Assembly (NCBI GenBank): GCA_051881635.1
Contig: JBJEQG010000089.1
Location: 1 to 15,862, forward strand
Direction of reading: 5' to 3'
Length of the DNA stretch: 15,862 bases
Source: JBJEQG01 sp051881635
Lineage (GTDB): Bacteria; Bacillota; Clostridia; Oscillospirales; Acutalibacteraceae
Shown: in pieces, positions 5,094 to 12,773 of the stretch
How the letters are laid out: each line of letters starts with the position of its first letter
Position numbering within the stretch: the first letter of the stretch is position 1
Translations under genes and position numbers: made by a program
The notes under the pieces: generated by a model
Databases searched by the model: none
Told to the model about the DNA's origin: nothing
Seen by the model: only the letters and a program-made list of their open reading frames with translations

Positions 5094-5115
5094 CTGTATT
5101 CTTTAAAATATACAG
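5094..5115. promoter_or_regulatory. Inverted repeat in the divergent intergenic region
   Basis: CTGTAT-N10-ATACAG between the divergent ECF S-component and SseB-like genes, with a further TACAGTTT copy at 5135-5142. It could be an operator for the S-component gene, but AT-rich DNA makes chance repeats common. Confidence 0.25.
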
Positions 5116-5148
5116 TTTCCATAATTTTTAAGAGTACAGTTTTTCTTC

Positions 5149-5177
5149 TTGTCAAAACCGCCATTCCATGATATTAT
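5149..5177 (+). promoter_or_regulatory. Sigma-A type promoter of the SseB-like gene
   Basis: TTGTCA (5149-5154), 17-base spacer, TATTAT (5172-5177). The leader is short, about 22 bases, with AAGGAGG at 5191-5197. Confidence 0.7.
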
Positions 5178-5205
5178 AAAATAAAAAAACAAGGAGGATA
5201 AATCT

Positions 5206-5664
5206 ATGTCTACATCTCAACAAAACAATATTCATCTGTTAAAAATAAGCTTTTTGAACAATCCCAACCGTGAAACTTTGGCAAATCTTTTGGGCGCTTT
5301 GAAAGAATCAGCATTGTTTATACCCATGAGTATTGAAATGGACAAAAGCGACCAGGAAAAATTCTTAAAGGGCAAAAAAGGCGATGTTATTCAAACTGAA
5401 CATGATATGAAAATGAAACCCGATATTTTAAGAGATAAAGACGGCAAGCTGTTTCTGCCTGTATTTTCTAACCAAGCACAAATTCCCCAAGATTATGCCC
5501 GTAAATTCTCTCAAATTAGTTTTCCTACAATTCAATGTATTCAAATGGCTCATGCTACGCCAAATCTCAGCGGATTGGTTTTAGACGCTTTCACCGAGCC
5601 GTTTGTAATGCCGTTTGATGTTGCCGATGTACTTTTGAATATTCCTATTTTTTCACAAGATTGA
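5206..5664 (+). CDS. SseB-like domain protein
   Basis: A 152-residue soluble protein with no signal peptide or membrane segment. An N-R-E-T-L-A-N-L-L-G-A-L segment near residues 21-32, then A-L-F-I-P-M, and later K-L-F-L-P-V-F-S-N-Q-A-Q-I-P near residues 81-95 follow the SseB N-terminal domain pattern (strand, L-P-V-F-T/S, acidic or amide turn). The family name comes from an enhanced serine sensitivity gene; its biochemical role is unclear. It is the only plus-strand gene in the window, with its own promoter, AAGGAGG ribosome site and terminator. Confidence 0.7.
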   Translation: MSTSQQNNIHLLKISFLNNPNRETLANLLGALKESALFIPMSIEMDKSDQEKFLKGKKGDVIQTEHDMKMKPDILRDKDGKLFLPVFSNQAQIPQDYARKFSQISFPTIQCIQMAHATPNLSGLVLDAFTEPFVMPFDVADVLLNIPIFSQD

Positions 5665-5675
5665 TATAAAACATC

Positions 5676-5716
5676 AACCTCACAATATTCTGTAAACGAA
5701 TATTGTGAGGTTTTTT
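5676..5716 (+). terminator. Intrinsic terminator of the SseB-like gene
   Basis: A 13-bp perfect stem, CCTCACAATATTC and its complement (5678-5690 / 5698-5710), 7-base loop, then TTTTTT. It abuts the stop codon of the convergent ADP-ribosylglycohydrolase gene. Confidence 0.9.
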
Positions 5717-6509
5717 ACAATTCAAAAAGATGATATTTTTTATAGAATGTGTTTACAGTATTTTTCAGTGTTTGTTCAAGAAAACCTTTTCCCTTTTTCA
5801 AAATATTATCGGGAATGGTTTTATAATATGCTTCCGCAATTCCGCCGGCAATACACGCAATCGTATCACTGTCACCGCCAATAGAAACGGCTTTTCTTAT
5901 AGCACTTTCATAACTTTCAGATTCTAAAAAAGCGACAATGGCTTGTGGTACACTTTCCATAGCTCTACTGTTAAAAGCATAATTGTTTCGGATTTCATCA
6001 AGTGTAAAATTCAAAGGTATAGACAGTCTTTTTTCGATAAATGTTTGTATAGTCTGTTTATTTTCCCCATGATATGCCATAAATACAGCCGCCGCAACGG
6101 CTTGGGCACACTTAATTGCCTCTTTATGATGATGTGTATAATAACAACTATATTTCACCTGTTTCAGAACCTCATCTAAACTTTCAAAAGCATAACCAAT
6201 AGCGACAACACGCATAGCTGCTCCATTTCCATAACTTTTCTGAATATAAAGATTTTCGTTTTCAGCCCAATGTATAAACATCTGTCCAAAACCCGCATAA
6301 GGGTATCTTGAATAAAACTGTTTATATTTTAGTGCATATTGTTTTTTGATGTTGGAACATGAAGATAACAGAGTATCCGCCGTTGCAACGGAAAGAACCG
6401 TATCATCTGTAAAATGACTTCCCACAGGAAACAAATCAAAATCTTCTGTTTTCACATTATGCCATTCATAGGTTGAACCTATAATATCACCAATCAACGC
6501 ACCATACAT
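5715..6509 (-). CDS. ADP-ribosylglycohydrolase family protein
   Basis: A 264-residue cytosolic protein of the all-helical ARH/DraG fold, expected to cleave ADP-ribose from a protein or small molecule with bound magnesium. Metal-site motifs are present: N-terminal GALIGDIIGS (3-12), FTDDT (33-37), GNGAAMR (94-100), THHH near 125-128 and the C-terminal GGDSDT (211-216). All key acidic residues look intact, so it should be active. I place the start at the ATG at 6509, where the conserved domain begins; a longer frame opening with GTG at 6557 would start inside the rpsI terminator hairpin. The ribosome site (GGAAG) is only moderate. The target is unknown and there is no DraT-like partner nearby. 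Confidence 0.88.
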   Translation of the reverse strand: MYGALIGDIIGSTYEWHNVKTEDFDLFPVGSHFTDDTVLSVATADTLLSSCSNIKKQYALKYKQFYSRYPYAGFGQMFIHWAENENLYIQKSYGNGAAMRVVAIGYAFESLDEVLKQVKYSCYYTHHHKEAIKCAQAVAAAVFMAYHGENKQTIQTFIEKRLSIPLNFTLDEIRNNYAFNSRAMESVPQAIVAFLESESYESAIRKAVSIGGDSDTIACIAGGIAEAYYKTIPDNILKKGKGFLEQTLKNTVNTFYKKYHLFEL

Positions 6510-6542
6510 AATATCACTTCCATATATAGCCTTTGGTTTTAT

Positions 6543-6574
6543 AAACAAAAATCCCACAAGCCGAAACTTGTGGG
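6543..6574 (-). terminator. Intrinsic terminator of rplM-rpsI
   Basis: CCCACAAG / CTTGTGGG stem (6553-6560 / 6567-6574) with a 6-base loop, followed on the minus strand by ATTTTTGTTT. Confidence 0.85.
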
Positions 6575-6596
6575 AAAATGTATTCGATAAATAAAA

Positions 6597-6998
6597 TTAT
6601 CTCTTTGAGAACTGCGGAGCACGACGGGCAGCTTTTAAGCCGTACTTCTTTCTTTCCTTCATTCTCGGGTCACGAGTGAGGAAGCCTGCCTTTTTGAGCT
6701 TCGGACGGAGGTTCTCGCTGTCATATTGAAGCAATGCACGAGAAATGCCGTGACGGATTGCACCAGCCTGTCCTGTAACGCCGCCACCTGCAACTCTGCA
6801 AACAACATCGAACTGAGCGTCTGTTTCTGTGAGAACGAGGGGTTGACGAACGATGAGTTTCAATGTTTCAAGGCCGAAATAATCGTCCATATCTCTGTCG
6901 TTAATTGTAACTTTACCTGTACCCTTGTAAAGTCTTACTCTTGCAACAGAACTTTTTCTTCTGCCTGTACCGTAAAAATAAGATGTCTGATCGTACAT
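6597..6998 (-). CDS. rpsI: 30S ribosomal protein S9
   Basis: A 133-residue protein with all S9 signatures: the YGTGRRKSSVARV opening, a central GGGVTGQAGAIRHGISRAL signature (residues about 71-89) and the conserved C-terminal tail K-A-A-R-R-A-P-Q-F-S-K-R that reaches the ribosomal P site. AAGGAGG lies nine bases before the ATG. It follows rplM by 22 bases, the conserved L13-S9 pairing found across bacteria. Confidence 0.98.
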   Translation of the reverse strand: MYDQTSYFYGTGRRKSSVARVRLYKGTGKVTINDRDMDDYFGLETLKLIVRQPLVLTETDAQFDVVCRVAGGGVTGQAGAIRHGISRALLQYDSENLRPKLKKAGFLTRDPRMKERKKYGLKAARRAPQFSKR

Positions 6999-7020
6999 TA
7001 TAAATTTCCTCCTTCCTTAA

Positions 7021-7446
7021 TCACTCTACAACTTCGGGCTTTTGGGCAGCATGGTTATGCTCTGCACCCTTATAAACACGGAGTCTTGTCAAAGCCTGAC
7101 GACCGATTGTGTTATCCGGAATCATGCCCTTAATAGCCAATTCCAAAGCCAATTCCGGCTTTGTAGCCATCAATGTGTCATAGCGTGTAGCCTTCATATG
7201 GCCGATATAGCCTGTATGACGGTAGTATGTCTTTTGTGTGAGCTTGTTACCTGTCAAAATTGCTTTTTCAGCGTTGATGATGATAACATGGTCGCCGCAA
7301 TCAACATGAGGTGTGAAAATTGTTTTATTCTTACCGCGAAGAAGATCGGCAGCCTGTACTGCAACACGGCCGAGCGGTTTGCCGGCAGCATCAATAACAT
7401 ACCATTTACGCTCTACTTCGCCTGCTTTTGCCATAAAAGTTGACAT
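7021..7446 (-). CDS. rplM: 50S ribosomal protein L13
   Basis: A 141-residue protein opening MSTFMAKAGEVERKWYVID, with G-K-P-L-G-R, Y/F-T-P-H-V-D-C-G-D and the signature G-M-I-P-D-N-T-I-G-R near residues 107-116. GGGAGG precedes the ATG at 7446; the internal ATG at codon 5 has no ribosome site of its own. First gene of the rplM-rpsI operon. L13 is an early-assembly large-subunit protein. Confidence 0.98.
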   Translation of the reverse strand: MSTFMAKAGEVERKWYVIDAAGKPLGRVAVQAADLLRGKNKTIFTPHVDCGDHVIIINAEKAILTGNKLTQKTYYRHTGYIGHMKATRYDTLMATKPELALELAIKGMIPDNTIGRQALTRLRVYKGAEHNHAAQKPEVVE

Positions 7447-7524
7447 AGCGTTTTTCCTCCCAAAATATTAAAATTCATTCTATTATTAAGAACACTCTCT
7501 GTATTCCTAAAATCAACAGTAATT

Positions 7525-7553
7525 ATATTATCATAGTCCCAAATGAAAGTCAA
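7525..7553 (-). promoter_or_regulatory. Sigma-A type promoter of rplM-rpsI
   Basis: TTGACT (7553-7548), 17-base spacer, TAATAT (7530-7525). The leader of about 70 bases shows only small weak hairpins; I could not confirm an L13 leader structure. Confidence 0.8.
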
Positions 7554-7694
7554 TACTTTTTTTGATTTTTTTAATTTATCTTTTACTAATCTTCCGTTTT
7601 CTTTTATTTTCTCTTTTTATCTCATTTTTACTCCAACTTAATTTCAAAAAAATATTTTTATGGTCAATCCTCCCAAAAGCATAATGAAAACTAA

Positions 7695-7725
7695 AAAACG
7701 ACACCCGCTGTACGAGTGCCGTTTT
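7695..7725 (-). terminator. Terminator of the hrcA-grpE-dnaK-dnaJ operon
   Basis: AAAACG-G-CAC-T-CG pairs with CG-G-GTG-T-CGTTTT (two G-U wobbles in minus-strand RNA), followed by TTTTTTAGTTTT. It starts five bases after the dnaJ stop codon. The AT-rich stretch from here to the rplM promoter (7554-7694) holds no gene I can support. Confidence 0.8.
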
Positions 7726-7729
7726 GCTT

Positions 7730-8866
7730 TTAATGGTCGCCAAACATATCTTTAATTTTGTCAAAAAAGCTGGAACGCTTTTGGCAGTTCTTTGAATCAA
7801 GGGTAGAATCAAACTCTTTCAAAATTTCCCTTTGCTTTTGTGTCAAATTCTTTGGAACTTCAATCGTAACACGCACATATTGGTCGCCTCGTCCACGACC
7901 ATTCAAGTGCTGAATACCCTTGCCTTTCAACTTGAAAATATCACCCGGCTGTGTTCCCTCATGAACCATATAGGAAACCTTACCGTCCAAAGTCGGAACT
8001 GTTACCTCATGACCTAATGCTGCCTGTGTGAAGGTCAACGGAATTTCGCACCATACATCATCGCCTTTTCTCTCGAAAATCTGATGTTTCATAACATTGA
8101 CATAAACATGAAGATTTCCTGCGGCACCGCCGTTAAAACCGCTGTTGCCGTGACCGGATACATTCAAAACCTGATCTTGGCTGATACCTGCGGGAATTGT
8201 AACCGTAACGGTTTTACTTTTGCGTGTACGCCCCGTACCCGAACAAGTCGGACAAGGCTTTTCGATAATTTTGCCCTTGCCTCGACAGCGTGAGCAGGCT
8301 TGTGCGGTTTGGATAGTGCCAAACGGGGTATTCTTTTGTGTCATAACCTGACCTTTACCGCCACAAGCGGGACAGGTTTTCAGTGTTGTTCCCTTAGCCG
8401 CACCTGTACCGTTACAATCCTCACACAATTCAATATTCTGATAAGTAACTTCTTTTGTACAGCCTTTTGCCGCTTCTTCAAAAGAGATTGTTACGGAAAC
8501 CTCTGTATCAGCACCACGACGCGGTGCATTCTGATTACGCTGCTGACGACCGCCAAAACCGCCGAAAAAGCTGTTAAATATGTCGCCCAAGTCTATATCC
8601 TGTCCAAACGGATTGCCGCCGGCGGCCGCAAAGTTCGGATCGACACCTGCATGACCGTATTGGTCATATCTTGCTCTTTTATCCTTATCGGACAGAACTT
8701 CATAGGCCTCATTAACTTCCTTAAAATGAGCCTCCGCTTCCTTATCGCCGGGGTTTAAGTCCGGGTGGTATTTTTTTGCCATTTTACGGAATGCTTTTTT
8801 AATTTCATCTTCAGAGGCTGTCTTTTCTATCCCTAATACCTCATAATAATCTCTCTTGTCAGCCAA
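7730..8866 (-). CDS. dnaJ: Chaperone protein DnaJ
   Basis: A full-length type I DnaJ of 378 residues. The J domain (5-70) has H34-P35-D36; a G/F-rich linker follows (about 74-110). Four CxxCxGxG zinc motifs sit at C148/C151, C165/C168, C191/C194 and C205/C208, followed by the C-terminal substrate-binding domains. It stimulates DnaK ATP hydrolysis and delivers unfolded clients. The only start that keeps the J domain is a TTG at 8866-8864, with GAGGTG at 8879-8874 seven bases upstream. It is the last gene of the heat-shock operon, and a separate promoter lies in the 178-base gap after dnaK. Confidence 0.97.
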   Translation of the reverse strand: MADKRDYYEVLGIEKTASEDEIKKAFRKMAKKYHPDLNPGDKEAEAHFKEVNEAYEVLSDKDKRARYDQYGHAGVDPNFAAAGGNPFGQDIDLGDIFNSFFGGFGGRQQRNQNAPRRGADTEVSVTISFEEAAKGCTKEVTYQNIELCEDCNGTGAAKGTTLKTCPACGGKGQVMTQKNTPFGTIQTAQACSRCRGKGKIIEKPCPTCSGTGRTRKSKTVTVTIPAGISQDQVLNVSGHGNSGFNGGAAGNLHVYVNVMKHQIFERKGDDVWCEIPLTFTQAALGHEVTVPTLDGKVSYMVHEGTQPGDIFKLKGKGIQHLNGRGRGDQYVRVTIEVPKNLTQKQREILKEFDSTLDSKNCQKRSSFFDKIKDMFGDH

Positions 8867-8903
8867 ATCTTATCACCTCAAATTTTTAACGCCACAACAA
8901 CTC

Positions 8904-8927
8904 TTACATTATATTATAATAATGTAA
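8904..8927. promoter_or_regulatory. 24-bp palindrome over the dnaJ -10 box
   Basis: TTACATTAT-N6-ATAATGTAA, with perfect 9-bp arms and TATAAT as its centre on the minus strand. It covers the predicted -10 of dnaJ and could be an operator, although palindromes are easier to get by chance in AT-rich DNA. Confidence 0.4.
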
Positions 8928-8944
8928 ATTCAAAAGCTTATCAA
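8916..8944 (-). promoter_or_regulatory. Internal promoter of dnaJ
   Basis: TTGATA (8944-8939), 17-base spacer, TATTAT (8921-8916), leaving about 45 bases of leader to the TTG start. Confidence 0.6.
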
Positions 8945-8978
8945 GCCTTTTTCAAATGTTTTTATTTTTCTCGTAATA

Positions 8979-9020
8979 CGGCAAATAGGCAGTGTGACAA
9001 TGCCACGCTGCCCAAAGCCG
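8979..9020 (-). other. Stem-loop between dnaK and dnaJ
   Basis: GGCAG-GTG arms (8988-8996 / 9004-9012, one mismatch) inside an outer CGGC/GCCG pair. There is no T-tract after it, so it is more likely a 3' stability, processing or leaky attenuation structure than a full terminator. Confidence 0.45.
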
Positions 9021-9044
9021 AAAAGAAAGGATCTTATTCAAATA

Positions 9045-10871
9045 TCACTTGTTATTATTGTCATCAACATCTTTGTAATCGGCGTTATAAACATTGCCGT
9101 CTGACTGCGGAGCATTAGCCTGTGCAGCACCTTGTGCGGCAGCGTCCTGATACAGCTTCTCGGATACTTTGTACATATCCTTTTGGAGGTCGTCCTTTGC
9201 GGATTGAATCATCTCAATGTTCTGCTGTGCAATGGCAGCCTTAACATTAGCAACCTTGCTGTTCAGTTTTTCTTTGTCCTCAGCAGAAATATGCTCGCCG
9301 TTTTCGTTGACAAGTTTTTCAACGGCATAAACAAGGTTTTCGGCATCGTTTTTAATGTCTACTTCTTCTCTGCGTTTCTTATCCTCAGCCGCATATTGCT
9401 CAGCGTCTTTGATAGCTCTGTCAATATCTTCCTTGCTCATGTTTGTGTTTGAAGTAATTGTAATGTGTTGTTCTCTGCCTGTACCGAGGTCCTTTGCAGA
9501 TACATTAACGATACCGTTAGCATCAATATCAAAGCTAACTTCAATCTGCGGTACACCACGCATAGCCGGAGCAATACCGTCCAACTTGAACAAACCAAGC
9601 TGTTTGTTATCTCTTGCGAACTCACGCTCACCTTGAAGAACATTAACCTCAACCTGTGTTTGGTTATCGGTAGCCGTAGAGAAAATCTGGCTTTTCTTTG
9701 TCGGGATTGTTGTGTTTCTTTCGATAATCTTTGTCATAATTCCGCCCTGTGTTTCAACACCCAAAGAAAGCGGAGTAACATCTAAGAGGAGCAAGCCCTG
9801 TACATCGCCGCCCAATACACCGGCCTGTAATGCCGCACCGATAGCAACACATTCATCAGGGTTAATGCCCTTAAACGGCTCTTTGCCGATTAAGCCCTTT
9901 ACAGCGTCCTGTACAGCCGGAATACGGGAAGAACCGCCGACCATAAGAACCTTGTCAATTTCACCGATAGACAAACCTGAATCGGACAAAGCCTGACGAA
10001 CCGGTCCCATTGTTTTTTCAACCAAATCAGATGTCAACTCGTTGAATTTTGCTCTTGTCAAAGTCAAATCCAAGTGTTTTGGACCTGTTGCGTCTGCTGT
10101 GATAAACGGCAGATTGATAGCTGTTGTTGTTACGCCTGAAAGTTCAATTTTTGCTTTCTCGGCAGCCTCTTTCAAACGCTGCATAGCCATTTTATCGCCG
10201 GAAAGGTCAATGCCGTTTTCGCTCTTAAAGCTCTGAATCAACCAATCCATAATTCTCTGGTCAAAGTCATCGCCGCCCAAACGGTTGTTACCGGCTGTTG
10301 CCAATACTTCCTGAACACCGTCGCCCATTTCAATAATGGAAACATCGAATGTACCACCGCCGAGGTCATAAACCATAACCTTTTGGTCTGTTTCCTTGTC
10401 AATGCCATAGGAAAGTGCAGCGGCTGTCGGCTCATTGATGATACGCTTTACATCTAAGCCTGCAATCTTACCGGCATCTTTTGTTGCCTGACGCTGTGCG
10501 TCAGTAAAGTAAGCCGGAACAGTGATAACAGCCTGAGATACGGTTTCGCCCAAATAAGCCTCAGCATCAGCTTTCAGCTTTTGGAGAATCATTGCGGAAA
10601 TTTCCTGCGGTGTGTAGGACTTGCCGTCAATAGTTACCTTGTGGGCTGTACCCATTTCTCTTTTGATAGAAGAAATTGTACGCTCCGGATTTGTGATAGC
10701 CTGACGCTTTGCAACCTGTCCTACCATTCTCTCACCGTTCTTTGCAAATGCAACAACGGACGGTGTTGTTCTTGCACCCTCAGCATTAGCGATAACGACC
10801 GGTTCGCCGCCTTCAATAACAGCTACGCAAGAGTTTGTTGTACCAAGATCTATACCTATTGTCTTTGCCAT
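9045..10871 (-). CDS. dnaK: Chaperone protein DnaK (Hsp70)
   Basis: A 608-residue Hsp70, the length expected for Gram-positive DnaK. The ATPase domain shows IGIDLGTTNSCVAV (5-18), the second phosphate loop DLGGGTFDVS (169-178), VGGSSRIPAV (311-320) and INEPTAAALSYG near 145-156. The interdomain linker LLLLDVTPL is at about 360-368, followed by the substrate-binding beta domain and helical lid, and an acidic, Asn-rich tail ending D-V-D-D-N-N-N-K. GGGGGA lies upstream of the ATG. It works with GrpE and DnaJ encoded on either side, and is expected to be under HrcA/CIRCE control. Confidence 0.98.
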   Translation of the reverse strand: MAKTIGIDLGTTNSCVAVIEGGEPVVIANAEGARTTPSVVAFAKNGERMVGQVAKRQAITNPERTISSIKREMGTAHKVTIDGKSYTPQEISAMILQKLKADAEAYLGETVSQAVITVPAYFTDAQRQATKDAGKIAGLDVKRIINEPTAAALSYGIDKETDQKVMVYDLGGGTFDVSIIEMGDGVQEVLATAGNNRLGGDDFDQRIMDWLIQSFKSENGIDLSGDKMAMQRLKEAAEKAKIELSGVTTTAINLPFITADATGPKHLDLTLTRAKFNELTSDLVEKTMGPVRQALSDSGLSIGEIDKVLMVGGSSRIPAVQDAVKGLIGKEPFKGINPDECVAIGAALQAGVLGGDVQGLLLLDVTPLSLGVETQGGIMTKIIERNTTIPTKKSQIFSTATDNQTQVEVNVLQGEREFARDNKQLGLFKLDGIAPAMRGVPQIEVSFDIDANGIVNVSAKDLGTGREQHITITSNTNMSKEDIDRAIKDAEQYAAEDKKRREEVDIKNDAENLVYAVEKLVNENGEHISAEDKEKLNSKVANVKAAIAQQNIEMIQSAKDDLQKDMYKVSEKLYQDAAAQGAAQANAPQSDGNVYNADYKDVDDNNNK

Positions 10872-10911
10872 GATAAATATCCCCCTGTAAATATAATTTT
10901 ATTTTTTTAGA

Positions 10912-11478
10912 TTAGCAGTTTGCAACTTGAACCATCGCATGACGAATAACTTTGTCACCGATTTTATAACCTTTTTGGAAAACTGCGGATACACAATTTT
11001 CGCCGAGTTCCTCATTTTCAACCTGAGCTACGGCATTGTGCAGTTCAGGATTAAATGCATCGCCGACCGCACCAAACACCTCAACATTGAGTTTTTTAAG
11101 TGCTTCGTCCATAAGCTTTGAAATCATTTCCAAGCCTTTGCGGTAATCGTCTGAACCACCGTTTTGAGCCGATACAGCCAAACTTAAACTGTCTACAACG
11201 GGCAGGAAAGTTTCAACGGTTTTTGATAATGCATTGTCATAGGTTGAAACCTTTTCTCTTTCAGTTCTCTTTCGGAAGTTATCATATTCCGCCGCCAAAC
11301 GAAGATAAACATCTTTTTGAGCCGCCAACTCATCTTTCAGCTTTGTCAGCTCATCATTCTGAGCTGTTTGCTCTCCTGTTTCAGCTTTTTCTTCGGTAAC
11401 TTCCACAGTTTCATTTTGTGTATTTTGCTCTGTTTCTTTCTCCTCAGATTTCGTCTTTGCAGATTTTTTCTTTGGCAA
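10912..11478 (-). CDS. grpE: Nucleotide exchange factor GrpE
   Basis: A 188-residue GrpE. A disordered charged N-terminus (1-40, rich in K, E and T) leads to a long dimerising coiled coil (about 43-85) containing L-R-L-A-A-E-Y-D-N-F-R-K-R. The C-terminal beta domain shows F-N-P-E-L-H-N-A-V and a G-Y-K-I-G-D-K-V-I-R-H-A-M-V-Q-V-A ending, the family signature. It releases ADP from DnaK. The start is TTG at 11478-11476, with AAAGGAG at 11493-11487 eight bases upstream; no nearby ATG fits. It sits 44 bases after hrcA and 40 before dnaK. Confidence 0.97.
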   Translation of the reverse strand: MPKKKSAKTKSEEKETEQNTQNETVEVTEEKAETGEQTAQNDELTKLKDELAAQKDVYLRLAAEYDNFRKRTEREKVSTYDNALSKTVETFLPVVDSLSLAVSAQNGGSDDYRKGLEMISKLMDEALKKLNVEVFGAVGDAFNPELHNAVAQVENEELGENCVSAVFQKGYKIGDKVIRHAMVQVANC

Positions 11479-11522
11479 AATAAACGCTCCTTTCTGCCGT
11501 TTGGGTTTTATAACCCCCTATT

Positions 11523-12557
11523 TTAAGTACCGTCCGGAAATTCACTCAAAAGTGTACCCACTGTCTGACTGACATATTCAAGACGGGAAATGTTTTTTGC
11601 GTAATTCATTCTGACCGGTCCAATCACCGCAATCGCACCCGAACAATTCTCCGAAATGCGATACCGTGAAATCATAACGCTGATGTCCCGTAAGTTTGCA
11701 TATTTAGCCTCGCCGCCAATAACCACATCTGTTTTGGAATGTTCCTCCGACAGCAGAAAATCCGCCAATCGTGAGGACTGCGAAAAAAGTTCTTTTAACG
11801 CCTGCATATTTTCCAAATTCATTCTTTGGGTTACTAACAAATTGATATGACCCTTAACAGCCACACTTGTGGAGGCTGCCTCTTTTGCTGCCGATTGAAC
11901 TGCCAGCAAAACATTCGGCATCAGCATAGACATTTCGCCCATTGAAATAGCGGCTGACTGCATGAATGCAGGTGTCAAACCCGTAACAGGCAAATTAACC
12001 AGTCGTTTATTCAATTCCGTTTCAAACATATCTATGAGCGGGCGGGTCAAAACATAATCACAGCGAAACAATCTTGTTTTGACTGTTCCCGTAGAAGATA
12101 TTAAAACGACCATTGCCGTTTGCCGCCCTGTCTGAACAATGCGTATGTGACGGATTAAAGCCTGATCGCCGGGAGGAGAAGTGGCAATCGCCGCCAAACC
12201 CGTCAACTTTGCAAGAAGTTCCGCCGCCTCTTGAAGGAGATGTTCGGGAGCATCGGCACTCAAATACAGCCGTTCCTCCATAAAATCCCGCTCCTGTTTT
12301 GTCAGCGGTATTGGTTTCATCAATCGGTCAACATAAACCCTATAGCCTAAGGTTGTCGGCACACGACCGGACGAGGTATGCGGTTGTTCCAAAAGTCCCA
12401 GTGACGCCAATTCCGCCATATCATTTCTTATGGTTGCAGACGATACCGAAAAATCCAAAACATCACATAAAGTTTTAGACCCCACAGGTTCTCCCGTATT
12501 GATAAACGCTTCCACAATCGCTTCAAGGATTTTTAGCTTTCTTTCAGCCGGTTCCAT
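11523..12557 (-). CDS. hrcA: Heat-inducible transcription repressor HrcA
   Basis: A 344-residue HrcA, usual length. The N-terminal winged helix (about 1-75) contains the T-G-E-P-V-G-S-K-T-L segment and the S-S-A-T-I-R-N-D-M-A-E-L recognition helix followed by G-L-L-E-Q-P-H-T-S-S-G-R-V-P-T. The rest is the dimerisation and effector domain. It binds CIRCE and depends on GroEL for folding in known systems. The ATG at 12557 has AGAGGGG upstream. It is the first gene of the operon and lies directly behind a perfect CIRCE, so it should repress itself as well as grpE, dnaK and dnaJ. Confidence 0.97.
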   Translation of the reverse strand: MEPAERKLKILEAIVEAFINTGEPVGSKTLCDVLDFSVSSATIRNDMAELASLGLLEQPHTSSGRVPTTLGYRVYVDRLMKPIPLTKQERDFMEERLYLSADAPEHLLQEAAELLAKLTGLAAIATSPPGDQALIRHIRIVQTGRQTAMVVLISSTGTVKTRLFRCDYVLTRPLIDMFETELNKRLVNLPVTGLTPAFMQSAAISMGEMSMLMPNVLLAVQSAAKEAASTSVAVKGHINLLVTQRMNLENMQALKELFSQSSRLADFLLSEEHSKTDVVIGGEAKYANLRDISVMISRYRISENCSGAIAVIGPVRMNYAKNISRLEYVSQTVGTLLSEFPDGT

Positions 12558-12573
12558 ATCAGTCCCCTCTTTT

Positions 12574-12600
12574 TTAGCACTCTATGAAGTCGAGTGCTAA
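12574..12600. promoter_or_regulatory. CIRCE operator
   Basis: TTAGCACTC-N9-GAGTGCTAA, an exact match to the CIRCE consensus, between the hrcA promoter and the hrcA ribosome site. Confidence 0.98.
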
Positions 12601-12609
12601 ACTACTTAT

Positions 12610-12638
12610 AATTTACCATTCTTTTCTTCATTTGTCAA
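12610..12638 (-). promoter_or_regulatory. Sigma-A type promoter of hrcA-grpE-dnaK-dnaJ
   Basis: TTGACA (12638-12633), 17-base spacer, TAAATT (12615-12610), about ten bases upstream of CIRCE, so bound HrcA would cover the start of transcription. Confidence 0.8.
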
Positions 12639-12710
12639 TAATAAATTTGTAAACAGATTATGAAACCGAAAATTTATTTTTATATTTAAAGAAATATCGA
12701 CAACAATGTG

Positions 12711-12769
12711 AATAACCACCGAATTTAGTGGTTAACTGAACTGTCAAGCCGCTGTTTTCGGTGGTTATT
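12711..12769. repeat. Inverted repeat with competing arms
   Basis: A 13-bp perfect pair, AATAACCACCGAA (12711-12723) and its complement (12757-12769), encloses 33 bases. A third partial arm, GTGGTT at 12728-12733, can instead pair with AACCAC at 12714-12719. The two foldings exclude each other. There is no strong T-tract on either side. It lies next to the probable IS end. Confidence 0.55.
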
Positions 12770-12773
12770 TCTA

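Noticed and set aside
5111..5142. Two TACAGTTT repeats resembling AgrA/LytTR binding sites
   Set aside because: The 24-base spacing does not fit the usual roughly 21-base period and no agr-type genes are present in the window.
5040..5205. Riboswitch upstream of the ECF S-component gene
   Set aside because: I looked for TPP, FMN, cobalamin and THF core motifs on the minus strand and saw none. Only a short inverted repeat is present.
6510..6557. Longer N-terminus for the ADP-ribosylglycohydrolase
   Set aside because: It would begin inside the rpsI terminator hairpin and adds residues before the conserved domain start.
7042..7443. Plus-strand 133-codon frame opposite rplM
   Set aside because: It is complementary to the highly conserved L13 gene and has no recognisable domain or ribosome site.
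7447..7530. L13 leader regulatory RNA upstream of rplM
   Set aside because: The leader is short and AT-rich with only weak small hairpins, so I cannot support a structured leader by eye.
7576..7812. Minus-strand 78-codon frame overlapping the end of dnaJ
   Set aside because: It starts inside dnaJ in another frame, crosses the operon terminator and has a low-complexity lysine-rich end.
9132..10910. Several plus-strand open frames opposite dnaK
   Set aside because: They are antisense to a strongly conserved gene, lack ribosome sites and encode low-complexity cysteine- and leucine-rich products typical of shadow frames.
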